A stretch of DNA of 64,000 bases from Bifidobacterium scaligerum (GCF_002802865.1 NZ_PGLQ01000002.1:340202-404201); one strand, 5' to 3'. Numbered from the stretch's first letter, positions 10,064 through 24,077 are shown. Notes: generated by a model not told the origin, from the sequence alone. A program made the numbers and translations.

Positions 10064-13000
10064 TCAGGCCTTCTGCACCTCGACGGCAAGCTCGTCGCCG
10101 GCCTTGATGTCGAGGGAGGTGGCGAGCGTTTCGTGGGCGATGAGGTCCTTGAACTGCTCGGCCTTGGCCACATCGGCGGCCGGCACGGTGAGTGTCAAGG
10201 CGATGCGGTCGGAAATCTCCAGACCGGCGTCCTTACGGGCGTCCTGCACAGCGCGAATGGCGTCACGGGCGTAGCCTTCAGCCACCAGATCGTCGGTCAG
10301 GGCGGTGTCGAGAATCACGAAGCCACCGGTCGGCAGTGCGGCGGAGACGGAAGCCGCGGCTTCAGCAGCGTTCTCCTCTTCCACACGGTTGATGAGCTCG
10401 TACTCGCCAGCTTCCAGTGCGACTTCGCCGTTCGGGGTTTCCACCACCGGAGCGCCGGAGGCATCCACATGCCACGCACCGGTCTTGGAAGCCTTGATGG
10501 CGAACTGCACCTGCTTGCCAAGACGCGGACCTGCGGCACGAGCGTTGACCTTCAACTGGTGCACGATCTTCAGACCCTGAGAGCCGGCGTCCTCCATCGT
10601 GCAGAACTCGATATCCTTCACGTTGAGCTCGGACTTCAACACCTCGACGTACGCCTTGACGTCGTCCACGTCCTCGACCACCACGGTGAGCTTGGACAGC
10701 GGCTGGCGCACGCGAATCTGGGAGGCCTTGCGCAGGGACAGGGTGCCGGAGACGACCTCACGCACCTTCTCCATGGCATTGACCAGCTTCGGATCATCGA
10801 CCAGCACACGGCCCAGTTCGGTGGTCTCACCGGTCTTCTCGTCCGTGACATACGGCCAGTCGGCAAGATGCACGGATTCGCCGCCCGTCAGTCCTCGCCA
10901 CACAGACTCGGCTTCCATCGGGGCGAGCGGGGCCAGCACGCGCATGAACACCTCAAGCACGGTGTACAGGGTGTTGAAGGCGTTGGCGTCCTCGTTCCAG
11001 AAGCGGTCACGGGTGTTGCGAATGTACCAGTTGGTCAGCACGTCGATGAAGTCGGAGGCAGCATCGCAGGCGTCGGAAATGGCGAACTCGTCGAGGGACT
11101 TCTCCACTTTCTCCACCAGTCGGCGGGTGCGGGCCAGCAGGTAGCGGTCCATCTCCGGCAGGTTCGCGACCTCGTCGGCGGTGAGCTGACGAGCATCGAA
11201 TCCCTTGCCGCCGTTGGCCGCGTTGGCGTACAGCGTGAAGAAGTAATAGGAGCTCCACACCGGCAGCATGACCTGACGAACCGTGTCACGGATGCCTTCG
11301 GCGGTGACGATCAGGTTGCCGCCGCGCAGAATCGGCGAAGACATGAGGAACCAGCGCATGGCGTCAGAGCCGTACTGGTCGAACACACCGTTCACATCCG
11401 GGTAGTTGCGCAGGTGCTTGGACATCTTCTGGCCGTCGGAGCCGAGCACGATGCCGTGGCAGATCACGTTCTTAAAGGCCGGACGGTCGAACAGGGCAGT
11501 GGCCATGACGTGCAGCAGGTAGAACCAGCCGCGGGTCTGGCCGATGTATTCGACGATGTAGTCGGCCGGGAAGTGCTGTTCGAACTTCTCCTTGTTCTCA
11601 AACGGATAATGGAACTGCGCGAAGGACATGGAGCCAGACTCAAACCAGCAGTCGAGCACATCCGGAATGCGGCGCATCGTGGACTTGCCGGTCGGATCAT
11701 CCGGGTTCGGGCGGGTCAGGTTGTCGATCCACGGACGGTGCATGTTGATGTTGCCGTCCTTGTCGCGCGGGTAGTCGCCGAAGTCGTTCTTCAGCTCTTC
11801 GAGCGAACCGTAGACGTCCACACGCGGGTATTTCGGATCGTCGGAGACCCACACCGGAATCGGAGAGCCCCAGAAGCGGTTGCGGGAGATGGACCAGTCG
11901 CGGGCGTTGGCCAGCCACTTGCCGAACTGGCCATCCTTCACGTTCTCCGGAATCCAGTTGATCTGCTGGTTGAGTTCCAGCAGGCGCGGCTTGATCTTGG
12001 TCACGGACACGAACCAAGAGCTCACCGGCTTGTAGATCAGCGGGGTGGCGCAACGCCAGCAGTGCGGGTAGGAGTGCACGTAGCTCTTCTCCTGGAAGAG
12101 GATGGCGCGCTTGTCCTCGTCGATCTGGGCGAGCGGGCCGTCGCCGGCACGCAGGTTCCTGAGGATCGGCAGGTTGGCGTCGAATACGAACATGCCTTCG
12201 TATTCCGGGCACTGGGAGGTGAAGCGGCAGCCGGCGTCGAGCACGTCCGTGCTCTTGATGCCCTTGGCGTTGAGCGTGTTCATATCGTCTTCGCCGTAGG
12301 GGGCCTGATGGACCAGGCCGGTACCTTCGACGGTGTCCACGTAGTCGGCGGTGAAGATGGTGTAGCCGTTCGGGCCGGGCACATTGCCCTCGGTCTCGGC
12401 CTTCTCGCCCGCGAAGTACGGGAAGACGGGCCAGTAGCGGCGGCCGGCCAGCTCGGAGCCCTTGAGCTCGCGCACGACCTCATAGTTCTCGCCGAGTTCC
12501 TTGGTGTAATGGGCCAGCAGGTCCTTGCCGAGGTAGAACTTCTTGCCGGCGAACTTGCCTTCGGTGGGCTGGACTTCCACGTAATCGATGTCGGCGCCGA
12601 CCACGATGGCGAAGTTCGTGGGCACGGTCCACGGGGTGGTGGTCCAGAAGACGGCGTAGGCGTCTTCATCGCGCAGCTTGACGGCCACGGAAACGGTGGT
12701 GTCCTGACGATCCTGGTAGACGTCGGCGTCCATGCGAAGCTCATGGGCGGACAGCGGCGTGCGATCCTTCGGGCAGTACGGCAGCACGCGGTAACCCTGA
12801 TAGGCCAGGCCCTTGTCGTACAGCTGCTTGAAGGCCCACATCACGGATTCCATGTACGGGATGTTCAGGGTCTTGTAGCCGTGCTCGAAGTCCACCCAAC
12901 GGGCCTGACGGTGCACGTAGTCCTGCCATTCACGGGTGTACTTCAACACGGATGCGCGGCAGGCGTCGTTGAACTTGTCGATGCCCATCTTCTCGATCTG

Positions 13001-13369
13001 GTCGACCGAGTCGATGCCGAGTTCCTTCTGAGCCTCAAGCTCGGCCGGCAGACCGTGGGTATCCCAACCGAACACGCGATTGACCTTGCGGCCCTTCATG
13101 GTCTGGTAGCGCGGAATCACATCCTTGGCGTAGCCGGTCAGCAGATGGCCGTAGTGCGGCAGGCCATTGGCGAACGGCGGGCCATCGAAGAACACGAACT
13201 CGTTCTGGGAGTGATCACCGGAAGGGTTGCGCTCCACGGACTTCTGGAAGGTGTCATCCTTGTCCCAGTAGTCCAGAACGGTCTGCTCCATGTTGGGGAA
13301 GCTGGGGTTCGGCGCCACGTTCGCGGTTTCGCCGCCCTCGTTCGCCTTGGGATATACGTTTTCGCTCAC
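10064..13369 (-). CDS. ileS: Isoleucyl-tRNA synthetase, eukaryote-like (type 2)
   Basis: Charges tRNA-Ile; class I synthetase with an editing domain. The product is about 1101 aa, longer than the ~940-aa type 1 bacterial enzymes. The HIGH motif reads HYGH (in PHYGHLLTGY) and the KMSKS motif reads KMSKH. This form, shared with eukaryotes and with IleS2, is the kind linked to insensitivity to mupirocin, for which bifidobacteria are well known. I prefer the GTG at 13369 (SENVYP...), which has AGGAG 7 bases upstream; the frame extends to 13429 without a better start. A T-box leader lies upstream at about 13575-13800 and a terminator downstream at 9999-10041. Confidence 0.97.
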   Translation of the reverse strand: MSENVYPKANEGGETANVAPNPSFPNMEQTVLDYWDKDDTFQKSVERNPSGDHSQNEFVFFDGPPFANGLPHYGHLLTGYAKDVIPRYQTMKGRKVNRVFGWDTHGLPAELEAQKELGIDSVDQIEKMGIDKFNDACRASVLKYTREWQDYVHRQARWVDFEHGYKTLNIPYMESVMWAFKQLYDKGLAYQGYRVLPYCPKDRTPLSAHELRMDADVYQDRQDTTVSVAVKLRDEDAYAVFWTTTPWTVPTNFAIVVGADIDYVEVQPTEGKFAGKKFYLGKDLLAHYTKELGENYEVVRELKGSELAGRRYWPVFPYFAGEKAETEGNVPGPNGYTIFTADYVDTVEGTGLVHQAPYGEDDMNTLNAKGIKSTDVLDAGCRFTSQCPEYEGMFVFDANLPILRNLRAGDGPLAQIDEDKRAILFQEKSYVHSYPHCWRCATPLIYKPVSSWFVSVTKIKPRLLELNQQINWIPENVKDGQFGKWLANARDWSISRNRFWGSPIPVWVSDDPKYPRVDVYGSLEELKNDFGDYPRDKDGNINMHRPWIDNLTRPNPDDPTGKSTMRRIPDVLDCWFESGSMSFAQFHYPFENKEKFEQHFPADYIVEYIGQTRGWFYLLHVMATALFDRPAFKNVICHGIVLGSDGQKMSKHLRNYPDVNGVFDQYGSDAMRWFLMSSPILRGGNLIVTAEGIRDTVRQVMLPVWSSYYFFTLYANAANGGKGFDARQLTADEVANLPEMDRYLLARTRRLVEKVEKSLDEFAISDACDAASDFIDVLTNWYIRNTRDRFWNEDANAFNTLYTVLEVFMRVLAPLAPMEAESVWRGLTGGESVHLADWPYVTDEKTGETTELGRVLVDDPKLVNAMEKVREVVSGTLSLRKASQIRVRQPLSKLTVVVEDVDDVKAYVEVLKSELNVKDIEFCTMEDAGSQGLKIVHQLKVNARAAGPRLGKQVQFAIKASKTGAWHVDASGAPVVETPNGEVALEAGEYELINRVEEENAAEAAASVSAALPTGGFVILDTALTDDLVAEGYARDAIRAVQDARKDAGLEISDRIALTLTVPAADVAKAEQFKDLIAHETLATSLDIKAGDELAVEVQKA

Positions 13370-13574
13370 CGTAAATCTCCTGTATTGTTTGCATTCGCTG
13401 GTCCTGCGGCAGCGACGCAACAGTTCCATTCCGGGAGATTCGTTTCGGGTAATCCGTTCGCAAGCAGTATGAGCCGTCGCAAAATGGCGGCCGATACCTC
13501 GCAGCCGGAAAACCGTTCACGTTTCCTTACCGGAACGACTGCATTCGTCGTTCCCGCTACGAGGACGATGAGGA

Positions 13575-13800
13575 CGTCTGTTTTCCGCCCACACCGCGGT
13601 ACCACCTCGCTTGCCGCAACGCATTCGACCGATTCGAAACCCACAGCAGTGATTTCCGAGCCGGCTGTCTGCGCGCAACCGCTTGCGTTCGGCTGTTTCG
13701 GGCCGATCCCGTCGGTTCTACTGGGCGGCTTGTTGCAGCTGTTGATATGATGCTGCGCTCACGCCACCGTTCTTCCGAAGGCTCCCCGCTGATAACGGAT
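13575..13800 (-). promoter_or_regulatory. T-box leader (tRNA-Ile sensor) of ileS
   Basis: The minus strand carries the T-box element AAGCGAGGTGGTACCGCGG at 13594-13612, whose core pairs with the 3' end of uncharged tRNA. Upstream are the segments AGCGGGGAGCC, GGAAGAACGG and AGTAGAACCGACGGG, which I recognise from actinobacterial ileS T-boxes with a short stem I. An ATC that could be the isoleucine specifier lies at 13791-13793, but its place in the stem is inferred. A hairpin at 13531-13556 follows the T-box and has no T-run, so control may act on translation, as in other actinobacteria. The rest of the gene-free stretch 13370-13931 holds the ileS leader and, presumably, divergent promoters I could not place. 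Confidence 0.88.
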
Positions 13801-13931
13801 CACTGCCTTGACTTCGGTTGCACATCCTAGCACGGCGTAGTGCCAAACCGTTCTGTTCGGGCCAATCGTCGTCGATGCATGAAACGATGGACTCGCATGA
13901 TTATCGGCGGGTGTTATTCAAGGAGGCTGTT

Positions 13932-14636
13932 ATGAAAGGCTGGCCCGGAGAACCGGATATGGATTATGACGTGCTGGTGGCGGATGGCGAAGCGGCCGTC
14001 AACGCCGGCAAGCCGATCACCGACGTGATTTTCGATTTTGGCAATGTGCTCATTTATTGGGATCCCGCAGCGGTACTCGTACCCCGATACAGCAAAACCA
14101 CCATCGATGAGTTTCTGGACAACGACATCTCCGGCTTCTATGATGTCAACGACCTGATGGACGCCGGCATGGCACCGGAAGAAGCCATTGCGATCATGCG
14201 CCGGGACAAGGGAGACAAGTGGGCCGACATCCTCGCCTACTATATCGACAACTTCCGTGATTCACTGACCGGTATCGTGCCCGGAGCCCGCGTACTGGTC
14301 AACGATCTCAAGGCCGCCGGCGTCGGCGTTTGGGGACTGAGCAACTGGGAGGCCAGCCTGTTCCATGTCGCCGAAGAGCAGTGCGACATTATCCAGCAAC
14401 TCGACGGCAAACTGGTTTCAGGCTTCGTCAAATTGCGCAAGCCGCACAAGGAGATCTATGAGGCGGCTCTTCACCAGTTCGGCATCAAGGCGGACGGCGC
14501 ATTGTTCATCGACGACAAGGCCATGAACATTGTGGGATCCAACGCCGCCGGCATTCGCGGCGTACGCTTCCGGGATCCGGTCAAGCTGCGCGAGCTGCTT
14601 ATCGCCAACGGGGTGGATATTCCCGCCGTGCAGTGA
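13932..14636 (+). CDS. HAD-superfamily phosphatase (YihX-like)
   Basis: A 234-aa haloacid-dehalogenase hydrolase. The nucleophile motif is VIFDFGNVLIYWDP (D35), close to the FDxGNV form of YihX-type sugar-phosphate phosphatases. Later come GLSNWE (motif II), K in the RKPHKEIYEAAL segment (motif III) and FIDDKAMNI (motif IV). The ATG at 13932 has AAGGAGG upstream; the frame is open from 13818, but that part overlaps the ileS leader. It is transcribed away from ileS and followed by fmt after a 180-base gap. The substrate is unknown; glucose-1-phosphate is one possibility by family. Confidence 0.85.
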   Translation: MKGWPGEPDMDYDVLVADGEAAVNAGKPITDVIFDFGNVLIYWDPAAVLVPRYSKTTIDEFLDNDISGFYDVNDLMDAGMAPEEAIAIMRRDKGDKWADILAYYIDNFRDSLTGIVPGARVLVNDLKAAGVGVWGLSNWEASLFHVAEEQCDIIQQLDGKLVSGFVKLRKPHKEIYEAALHQFGIKADGALFIDDKAMNIVGSNAAGIRGVRFRDPVKLRELLIANGVDIPAVQ

Positions 14637-14816
14637 TCATGCAGTGACCAAGCAATGACTGCAACGGTGACACTGTTTGCGGCGTACGCCTCGCAGACAA
14701 CGTCACTGTCGCAGTATCACTGTCCATCTCAATCCCATGTATTCATGGCATATTCGCGGCGTTCCGTCACCGCGCGGAACGCTCTCATATCCGTAAAGTA
14801 TCTGTAAAGGAGATTC

Positions 14817-15815
14817 ATGCTCAGACTCGTATTCGCCGGCACGCCCGACGTGGCCGTGCCATCGTTGCAGGCGTTCGCCGCGGATCCGCGTTTCGATGTG
14901 GTCAGTGTCATCACCCGCCCTGATGCACCTACCGGTCGCGGTCGTAAACTCACCGCCAGCCCGGTCAAAGCGGCGGCATTGGAGCTCGGAGTGCCGGTTA
15001 TCGATCTCAAACCCCGCTCCCCCGAGTTTCTAGAGGCGCTGCACGCACTGCACGCGGATATCGCCGCAGTGATCGCCTATGGCAACATTCTGCCGAAAAC
15101 CGTGCTGGATGCAGTGCCGATGGGCTGGTACAACCTGCATTTCTCCAACTTGCCCAAGTGGCGTGGTGCCGCCCCGGCCCAACGAGCCATCTGGGCCGGC
15201 GATGCCACAACCGGTGCCGACGTGTTCAAGGTGGGCGAAGGTTTGGACGATGGCCCAATCGTGGCTTCAATGACCATTGATCTCAACGGTCGGGAAACCT
15301 CCGGCGAGTTGTTGGAGCGTTTGGCTCGTGAAGGCGCGCCAATGTACGTGGAGGCTTTGGCGTCTGTGGGAGATGGCACGGCTACGCTGACACCGCAGCC
15401 AGCGGAGGGCTTGGAATACGCCCATAAGATCACCGTGGAAGACGCCCGTATCGATTGGACGGATTCCGTTGAGGCGATCGATCGTCAGATTCGCGCCTGT
15501 GCACCTCATCCCGGCGCGTGGACCGCACTGTATGCCGATGGCATCGGTACCGCCGATGGCGGCTCTGACACTGATACCGACGCCAAGCCGCCGGTGTTGC
15601 ATGTACTTTCCGCACAGCCGGCGGATGTGACCAATCCTCAGACGCCTGAAAGTCTGCTCCCCGGTGCAATCAAAACAGGCAAGAAGAACGTCTGGGTGGG
15701 CACCGGTACTACGGCATTGGAGCTCACCCAAGTCAAGGCACCCGGTAAAAAAGCCATGCGCGCCGCCGACTGGGCTCGCGGCGCCCGCCTGTCCACCGCG
15801 GCTTGTGTGCGGTAG
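14817..15815 (+). CDS. fmt: Methionyl-tRNA formyltransferase
   Basis: Formylates initiator methionyl-tRNA with 10-formyl-THF. The 332-aa product has the transferase N-domain: [25 protein letters not shown], the catalytic N and H in [19 protein letters not shown], and the catalytic Asp in GLDDGPI. The C-terminal OB-like domain follows from about residue 205. The usual HxSLLPxxRGAAP loop reads [13 protein letters not shown] here, a mild divergence. AAAGGAGA precedes the ATG. A bidirectional terminator at 15912-15972 follows. Confidence 0.95.
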   Translation: MLRLVFAGTPDVAVPSLQAFAADPRFDVVSVITRPDAPTGRGRKLTASPVKAAALELGVPVIDLKPRSPEFLEALHALHADIAAVIAYGNILPKTVLDAVPMGWYNLHFSNLPKWRGAAPAQRAIWAGDATTGADVFKVGEGLDDGPIVASMTIDLNGRETSGELLERLAREGAPMYVEALASVGDGTATLTPQPAEGLEYAHKITVEDARIDWTDSVEAIDRQIRACAPHPGAWTALYADGIGTADGGSDTDTDAKPPVLHVLSAQPADVTNPQTPESLLPGAIKTGKKNVWVGTGTTALELTQVKAPGKKAMRAADWARGARLSTAACVR

Positions 15816-15911
15816 TACAGCAGCGACGCGGAGACAGCACGGCGATCTGTACCGTGCCCCATGCGACTCTGCAGACCGTGCGTTACCGTGACAATGCGCT
15901 GTACATACCGT

Positions 15912-15972
15912 GAAGGCGGGAGTCGGACTCACACTGCACTATTGCAGTAGTTTGAGTCCGGCTCCCGCCTTC
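15912..15972. terminator. Bidirectional terminator between fmt and gmk
   Basis: Twenty-base arms (15912-15931 and 15953-15972) pair with a single mismatch; the loop itself holds the small inverted repeat ACTGCACTATTGCAGT. It sits between convergent genes. Confidence 0.8.
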
Positions 15973-16022
15973 ATCGTATTCATCGCATCATCGGACGCGT
16001 TACTGCCGCCCGTACGCGATGG

Positions 16023-16619
16023 TCACGATTGCAGACCGTATTCCTCGGCGATAACAGACCACAGTTCGTCGGCGGCACGTTCGACAGTATCGTTGACGAT
16101 CGTCACATCGAACTCGGATTCAGCGGCGAGCTCCACCTTGGCGGTTTCCAGACGGCGAGCTTGCTGTTCGGGGGTTTCGGTGCCACGCCCGGTCAGGCGG
16201 CGCTTGAGTTCTTCAAAGCTCGGCGGGGCGATGAACACATACACCACTTCCAAATCGAGTTCGCTGGCCCGCTGGCGTACGCGACGGGCCCCCTGCAGAT
16301 CGATTTCCAGAATGGTGGGGATTCCGGCGGCCAAGTGTTCCTCCACCGGCTTCAACGGCGTACCGTAATGCGCCATGCCATGTACCACCGCGGTTTCCAG
16401 GAACTCCCCCGCCGCTTCTTTGCGCAGGAATTCCTCTTCGCTCAGGAACCAGTAGTTCACACCGTTCACTTCGCCAGGACGGGCCGCACGGGTGGTGGCG
16501 GACACGGACACCCATACTTCAGGGTGATCGGCGCGCAGTTTGGCTTCCACCGTACCCTTGCCCACGGCAGTGGGACCGGACAGAACGATAAGACGACCAG
16601 CGTGAGTGTGCTCAGTCAT
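16023..16619 (-). CDS. gmk: Guanylate kinase
   Basis: Phosphorylates GMP to GDP. The 198-aa product shows the P-loop [10 protein letters not shown] near the N-terminus, the GMP-binding segments [11 protein letters not shown] and [10 protein letters not shown], and [11 protein letters not shown]. Length and layout are normal. AAAGGA lies just upstream of the ATG at 16619. It follows pyrF on the same strand after a 95-base gap, so it is probably the last gene of the carA-carB-pyrF unit, a link between pyrimidine and purine nucleotide synthesis. Confidence 0.96.
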   Translation of the reverse strand: MTEHTHAGRLIVLSGPTAVGKGTVEAKLRADHPEVWVSVSATTRAARPGEVNGVNYWFLSEEEFLRKEAAGEFLETAVVHGMAHYGTPLKPVEEHLAAGIPTILEIDLQGARRVRQRASELDLEVVYVFIAPPSFEELKRRLTGRGTETPEQQARRLETAKVELAAESEFDVTIVNDTVERAADELWSVIAEEYGLQS

Positions 16620-16714
16620 GGCTTCCTTTCACATTGTCGGCGATTTGTGGCCGGCGAAAAACAGGCCACGGCAATATCGCACGATACTGCCGTGGCCATC
16701 AATCGTTATCGTTG

Positions 16715-17631
16715 TTAGTCTTCGACGCCTTCATTTGTGGCTTCCATCAATGCCTGACGTACATCCCAAGCAATCGACTCGGTAGCCTGGCTCAATGCCG
16801 CGATATCCGGGCCATGCGAAGCGATGAAACGGGACACCGTGACCAGCACGTTGCCCTTGGTGCCACGGAACACGGTTTTGAGATCCTTGGCCTCAGCGCC
16901 TTGCCAGCCATAGCCCGGGGACAGAATGGGACCGGTGAACTTGGAGGGGTCCACACCGGAATCCTGCATCCACTGGCCGATGGTCGCTCCGATGATCAGA
17001 CCGACCGAACCCATGCCTTCGATGCCGACATTATGCTTCTGCGCGGTGGAGGCGATGCCGTATGCCACGGTATGACCCTTATATTCACCACCCTGACGCA
17101 ACGCTGTCTGCAAGCTCATGCCTTCAGGGTTGGAGGTCAGTGACGCGATGAACACGCCACGGCCATTCTCCAGCGCCTCGGTAATAAGGCCATTGAGCGA
17201 ACGGGCGCCGTAGTATGGCAGCAACGTGATCGCATCGGCCAGCAACGGCGCGCCCGGCTTGAAATAGGCATCCGCGATGGCGGAAATCGTGGTGGACAAG
17301 CCACCGTGCAGACAGTCCACGATAGTGATGACGCCCATCTGACGAGCGGCGTACAGCACTCGTTCGAGCGCTTCAAAGCCTTTCGACCCGTAGCGCTCGA
17401 ACATCGTCGTCTGGAATTTCACTGCGGCGGCCCTGCCATTGGCCGCCTGCAGCATACGCATGGAGAAGAGCTCGGCACCTTCGGCGTCGACGTTATACCC
17501 CCAGTCGGTGAGGAGTTTGCGGTGAGGATCGATGCCCACGCACAAAGGCCCGTATTTTGCCATCGACTGGCTCAGCCTCAAACCGAAATCGGACCGCTGA
17601 GCCTTCAATTCCTCACCACTGGGTGTACTCA

Positions 17632-17632
<1 letters not shown>
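16715..17632 (-). CDS. pyrF: Orotidine 5'-phosphate decarboxylase (actinobacterial type)
   Basis: Decarboxylates OMP to UMP, the last step of de novo UMP synthesis. The 305-aa product is of the longer type-2 family: GPLCVGIDPHRKLLTDWG at the N-terminus, VKFQTTMFERYG, and TIVDCLHGG, the substrate-site segment with the Asp. Its ATG overlaps the carB stop in a TGATG arrangement at 17630-17634, a sign of translational coupling. Other pyr genes (B, I, C, D, E) are elsewhere. Confidence 0.95.
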
Positions 17633-21015
<3,383 letters not shown>

Positions 21016-21016
21016 A

Positions 21017-22267
21017 TCACTTACCTTCCTTGATGTTGCTGTTGGCGCGAGCATCGCGCGGATTGTTCTTCATAAGTTCGCAGAAACGGTCGAACAGGTA
21101 GGCCGCATCGTGCGGGCCTGCCGCGGCTTCCGGGTGGTACTGCACGGAGAAGGCGGGGATGTCCACGCACTGCAGACCCTCAACCACGTCGTCGTTCAGA
21201 TCGATGTGGGAGACGAACACCTTGCCGTACTTGCCGTCCTCGAACGGAGCATCCACCGTCTTGCCGATCGGGGCGTCCACTGCGAAGCCGTGGTTGTGGG
21301 CGGTGACCTCCACCTTGCCGGTGGTCACGTCCTTGACCGGCTGGTTGATGCCGCGATGGCCGAACTTGAGCTTGTAGGTGCCAAAGCCGAGTGCGCGGCC
21401 AAGCAGCTGGTTGCCGAAGCAGATGCCGAAGAACGGATAGCCGGCATCCAAGACCTTCCTCAGCAGTTCGATTTCCGGACCGGCCTGCTCCGGATCGCCC
21501 GGGCCATTGGAGAAGAACACGCCGTCCGGATTCAGGGCTTCGATCTGCTCGAACGTGGTGGTGGAGGGCACCACGTGCACGCGGCAGCCGCGCTCGGCCA
21601 TGCGGTGCGGGGTCATGCCCTTGATGCCCAGATCCACGGCGGCCACGGTGTACAGAGGCTCCTTGCCTTCGTACTCACCGCACGGTTCGATGGTGTACGT
21701 CTCCTTGGTGGAGACCTCGTCATACAGGCTCAGGCCCTGCATCTGCGGGGTGGCCTTAACCGCTTCGAGCAGAGCATCAACATCGCGCAGCTTACCGGAG
21801 ACCGGATCGAGCAGCGCCTCGCCGGAGAAGATGCCGGCGCGCATCACGCCGGCGGAACGAAGGTGACGCACCAGCTTGCGGGTGTCGATATGGCTCAGAC
21901 CAACGATGTCATTCTTCTTGAGGTCGTCGTCCAGGCTGCCTTCGGCGCGCCAGTTGCTCACATTCGGAGAGGGATCGCGCACGATGTATCCGGCAACCCA
22001 GATACGGGAGGATTCCGGGTCTTCGCTGTTGACACCGGTATCGCCTATATGAGGGAAGGTCTGCACCACGATCTGACGATCGTAGCTGGGATCGGTGAGC
22101 GTCTCCTGATATCCGGTCATACCGGTGGCGAACACGATCTCACCGGTCGTCTCGCCGAGAGCACCATACGGCTCTCCCACATATACCTGTCCGTCTTCCA
22201 AAACGAGGACTGCATCGTCCTGGTCATACGTCGGAATTGCGATGGTTCCGGACTCGTTCTGGCTCAC
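21017..22267 (-). CDS. carA: Carbamoyl-phosphate synthase small subunit
   Basis: The glutaminase subunit that channels ammonia to CarB. The 416-aa product has the N-terminal swivel domain ([36 protein letters not shown]) and a class I glutamine amidotransferase domain with the nucleophile elbow [16 protein letters not shown] and the His-Glu pair in [12 protein letters not shown] chose the GTG at 22267, which has AGGGGG upstream; a TTG one codon earlier is also open. A terminator at 22422-22444 separates it from nusB, so the promoter should lie in 22268-22421. I see no clear PyrR-type attenuator there. Confidence 0.96.
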   Translation of the reverse strand: MSQNESGTIAIPTYDQDDAVLVLEDGQVYVGEPYGALGETTGEIVFATGMTGYQETLTDPSYDRQIVVQTFPHIGDTGVNSEDPESSRIWVAGYIVRDPSPNVSNWRAEGSLDDDLKKNDIVGLSHIDTRKLVRHLRSAGVMRAGIFSGEALLDPVSGKLRDVDALLEAVKATPQMQGLSLYDEVSTKETYTIEPCGEYEGKEPLYTVAAVDLGIKGMTPHRMAERGCRVHVVPSTTTFEQIEALNPDGVFFSNGPGDPEQAGPEIELLRKVLDAGYPFFGICFGNQLLGRALGFGTYKLKFGHRGINQPVKDVTTGKVEVTAHNHGFAVDAPIGKTVDAPFEDGKYGKVFVSHIDLNDDVVEGLQCVDIPAFSVQYHPEAAAGPHDAAYLFDRFCELMKNNPRDARANSNIKEGK

Positions 22268-22421
22268 CAAAACCCCCTTATGTTTCGTCGGGTATTCGTA
22301 CCAAGGTTAACGGCCAGCGCAGACTCACACGCCGCGGCGCGTAAGCTTCGGCCCGCCGACCGGGCCACCGGCGTTACAGCCGATGGGAAGCGATGGGGAG
22401 CGGTCATATCCGCTCATAAAA

Positions 22422-22444
22422 AAGCCTCCCGTATGGGGAGGCTT
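22422..22444 (-). terminator. Terminator of the efp-nusB transcript
   Basis: AAGCCTCCC (22422-22430) pairs with GGGAGGCTT (22436-22444) around a 5-nt loop, followed on the minus strand by TTTTTTATG. It lies 12 bases after the nusB stop. Confidence 0.85.
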
Positions 22445-22456
22445 GAAAAAGAAAAA

Positions 22457-22975
22457 CTAGTCTACCGTCGGCTGATTGTCAGCAGACGGATCGGACTGAG
22501 CGGCAGGGTCATTACCGGACTGATCGGCGGCATCATTATTCTGATCATGCTGCGCCGAATCCTCGGTAACAACGGAATCCTTATCGGCACATACCGCAGA
22601 CAGCAGACCGTGGATGAAAGCGGGCGAATCGTCATCGCACAAGGTTTTGGCCAATGCCAGAGCCTCATCGATGGCCACCCTGTCAGGCACCTCGCCGTTG
22701 AACAGAATCTCCCATGTGGCGATACGCAGAATATTGCGATCGACCACACCCATGCGACGCACCTTCCAGCCAGTGGAATGTTCATCCAAAGTCCGGTCGA
22801 TGGTGCGCAGATGATCGGCCACGCCACGCACGATTTCGATGGCGTATTCGGGAAGCGGGGTCTGGGCACCGGGGTGTGCGATGCGCTCATCCAACAGGGA
22901 CAGGATGTCCTGGCTCTTTTCATCGGCCTCGTACAGGGTGTTCAATGCCCTCTTGCGCGCGGTGGAACGTGCCAT
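22457..22975 (-). CDS. nusB: Transcription antitermination protein NusB
   Basis: NusB with NusE binds boxA RNA and helps rRNA antitermination. The 172-aa product begins MARSTARKRALNTLYEADEK, the conserved boxA-binding N-terminus, and has RMGVVDRNILRIATWEI and VAIDEALALAKTLCDDDSPAFIHGLL. The last ~35 residues are a polar, Asp/Gln-rich tail not essential to the fold. GGAGGA precedes the ATG. It lies 39 bases after efp and shares its strand, a common actinobacterial order. Confidence 0.95.
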   Translation of the reverse strand: MARSTARKRALNTLYEADEKSQDILSLLDERIAHPGAQTPLPEYAIEIVRGVADHLRTIDRTLDEHSTGWKVRRMGVVDRNILRIATWEILFNGEVPDRVAIDEALALAKTLCDDDSPAFIHGLLSAVCADKDSVVTEDSAQHDQNNDAADQSGNDPAAQSDPSADNQPTVD

Positions 22976-23014
22976 GCTTCTAGTCCTCCAGTTTTACGGG
23001 TGATACGGGAAGGA

Positions 23015-23578
23015 TCAGTTCTCGCGGCCGGTGTAGGAGCCGTCGGTGGTGTTGATCTTGACGCGATCGCCCTCGTTGATGAACAGCGGCACCTGGATCT
23101 CGGCGCCGGTCTCAACGGTGGCCGGCTTGGTGCCAGCGTTGGAGCGGTTGCCCTGCAGGCCCGGCTCGGTGTGGGTGATGGTCAGGACCACGGAGCCCGG
23201 CAGCTCGACGTTCAGCGGGGTGCCGTCGTGGAAGGAAACGAGGCAGTCAGTGCCTTCAAGCAGGAACTTGGCCTTGTCGCCCACGAGGGTCTTCGGAACC
23301 ATGATCTGGTCGTAGGTGGTCATGTCCATGAACACGAAGTTGTCGCCGTCCTCGTAGGAGTACTGGAGGGTACGGTTGTCAACGGTCTCGAACTCCATCT
23401 TCATGCCGGCGTTGAAGGTCTTGTCCACGATCTTGCCGGAGAGCACGTTCTTGATGGTGGTGCGCACGAAGGCGGGGCCCTTGCCCGGCTTGACGTGCTG
23501 GAACTTCAGGACGGTCCACAGCTGGCCGTCCAGGTTCAGGACGGATCCGTTCTTGATGTCGTTAGTAGTCTGTGCCAC
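23015..23578 (-). CDS. efp: Translation elongation factor P
   Basis: EF-P relieves ribosome stalling at polyproline. The 187-aa product has three domains: KOW-like ([13 protein letters not shown], with [11 protein letters not shown] carrying the loop Lys), the central OB domain, and the C-terminal OB domain ending [12 protein letters not shown]. The start is taken at the GTG at 23578 (AQTTND...), with AGGTGA upstream; a second in-frame GTG at 23587 would add three residues. No modification enzyme gene is next to it. Confidence 0.95.
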   Translation of the reverse strand: MAQTTNDIKNGSVLNLDGQLWTVLKFQHVKPGKGPAFVRTTIKNVLSGKIVDKTFNAGMKMEFETVDNRTLQYSYEDGDNFVFMDMTTYDQIMVPKTLVGDKAKFLLEGTDCLVSFHDGTPLNVELPGSVVLTITHTEPGLQGNRSNAGTKPATVETGAEIQVPLFINEGDRVKINTTDGSYTGREN

Positions 23579-23823
23579 GGTATTCACCTATTTTCAAATT
23601 CGACTCACTGGGGCAATGCCCAAAAATTGCCTTGGCAATTATGCCACAACCGGTATACAGCAGCGCATCCCAGCGTTCCCGCATCCCGCACTATGCTTTT
23701 TCTTCCCTCCCGTCCCCCGCTGCGTCTGCCGCTTCTCCTCCCCCTCTGCCGCTCCTTCGACCTCCCGCACCAATGTCCGTCCCCTCACCCATCCATGCAG
23801 CCCCATCCGCCATCCCTGCCACT

Positions 23824-23935
23824 CCTTCGTGTGTTCGCGCGATTAACGAGACCCACGCGAACATACAAAGGATTTCGGTCCCAAATTCCTTCGCATGTTC
23901 GCGCACTACTCGTTAATCACGCGAACATACAAAGG
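23824..23935. repeat. Paired 48-bp palindrome, copy A
   Basis: Two palindromes: arms 23824-23839/23856-23871 and 23888-23903/23920-23935. Each has 16-base arms ending GTTCGCG and starting CGCGAAC around a 16-base spacer. The spacers are themselves complementary (GATTAACGAG against CTCGTTAATC), so the whole 112 bases also reads as one larger near-palindrome. Copies B and C are at 25326-25438 and 34105-34220. Copy A lies between divergent genes, so it is not simply a terminator. Confidence 0.9.
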
Positions 23936-24037
23936 AAAAGATCGCCGCAACATAATCACTCGGCCCGGCACACGGCACCGTCACACAGCACCGTCACGCA
24001 GTCAATCGCACGTTTCGAGACATATCGGACCGGCGAG

Positions 24038-24046
24038 TTATCCACA
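24038..24046. promoter_or_regulatory. DnaA-box sequence TTATCCACA (first of a pair)
   Basis: Exact match to the DnaA box consensus TTATNCACA, on the plus strand, 40 bases before a second identical copy. No other origin feature is nearby. Confidence 0.5.
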
Positions 24047-24077
24047 TTCGCAACGCGACACGCCGCGAAAACAACAG

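Noticed and set aside
10133..13750. 1205-codon plus-strand open frame opposite ileS
   Set aside because: It is a mirror of the ileS coding frame in high-G+C DNA; the product is His/Val/Gly-rich with no known domain, and ileS is certain.
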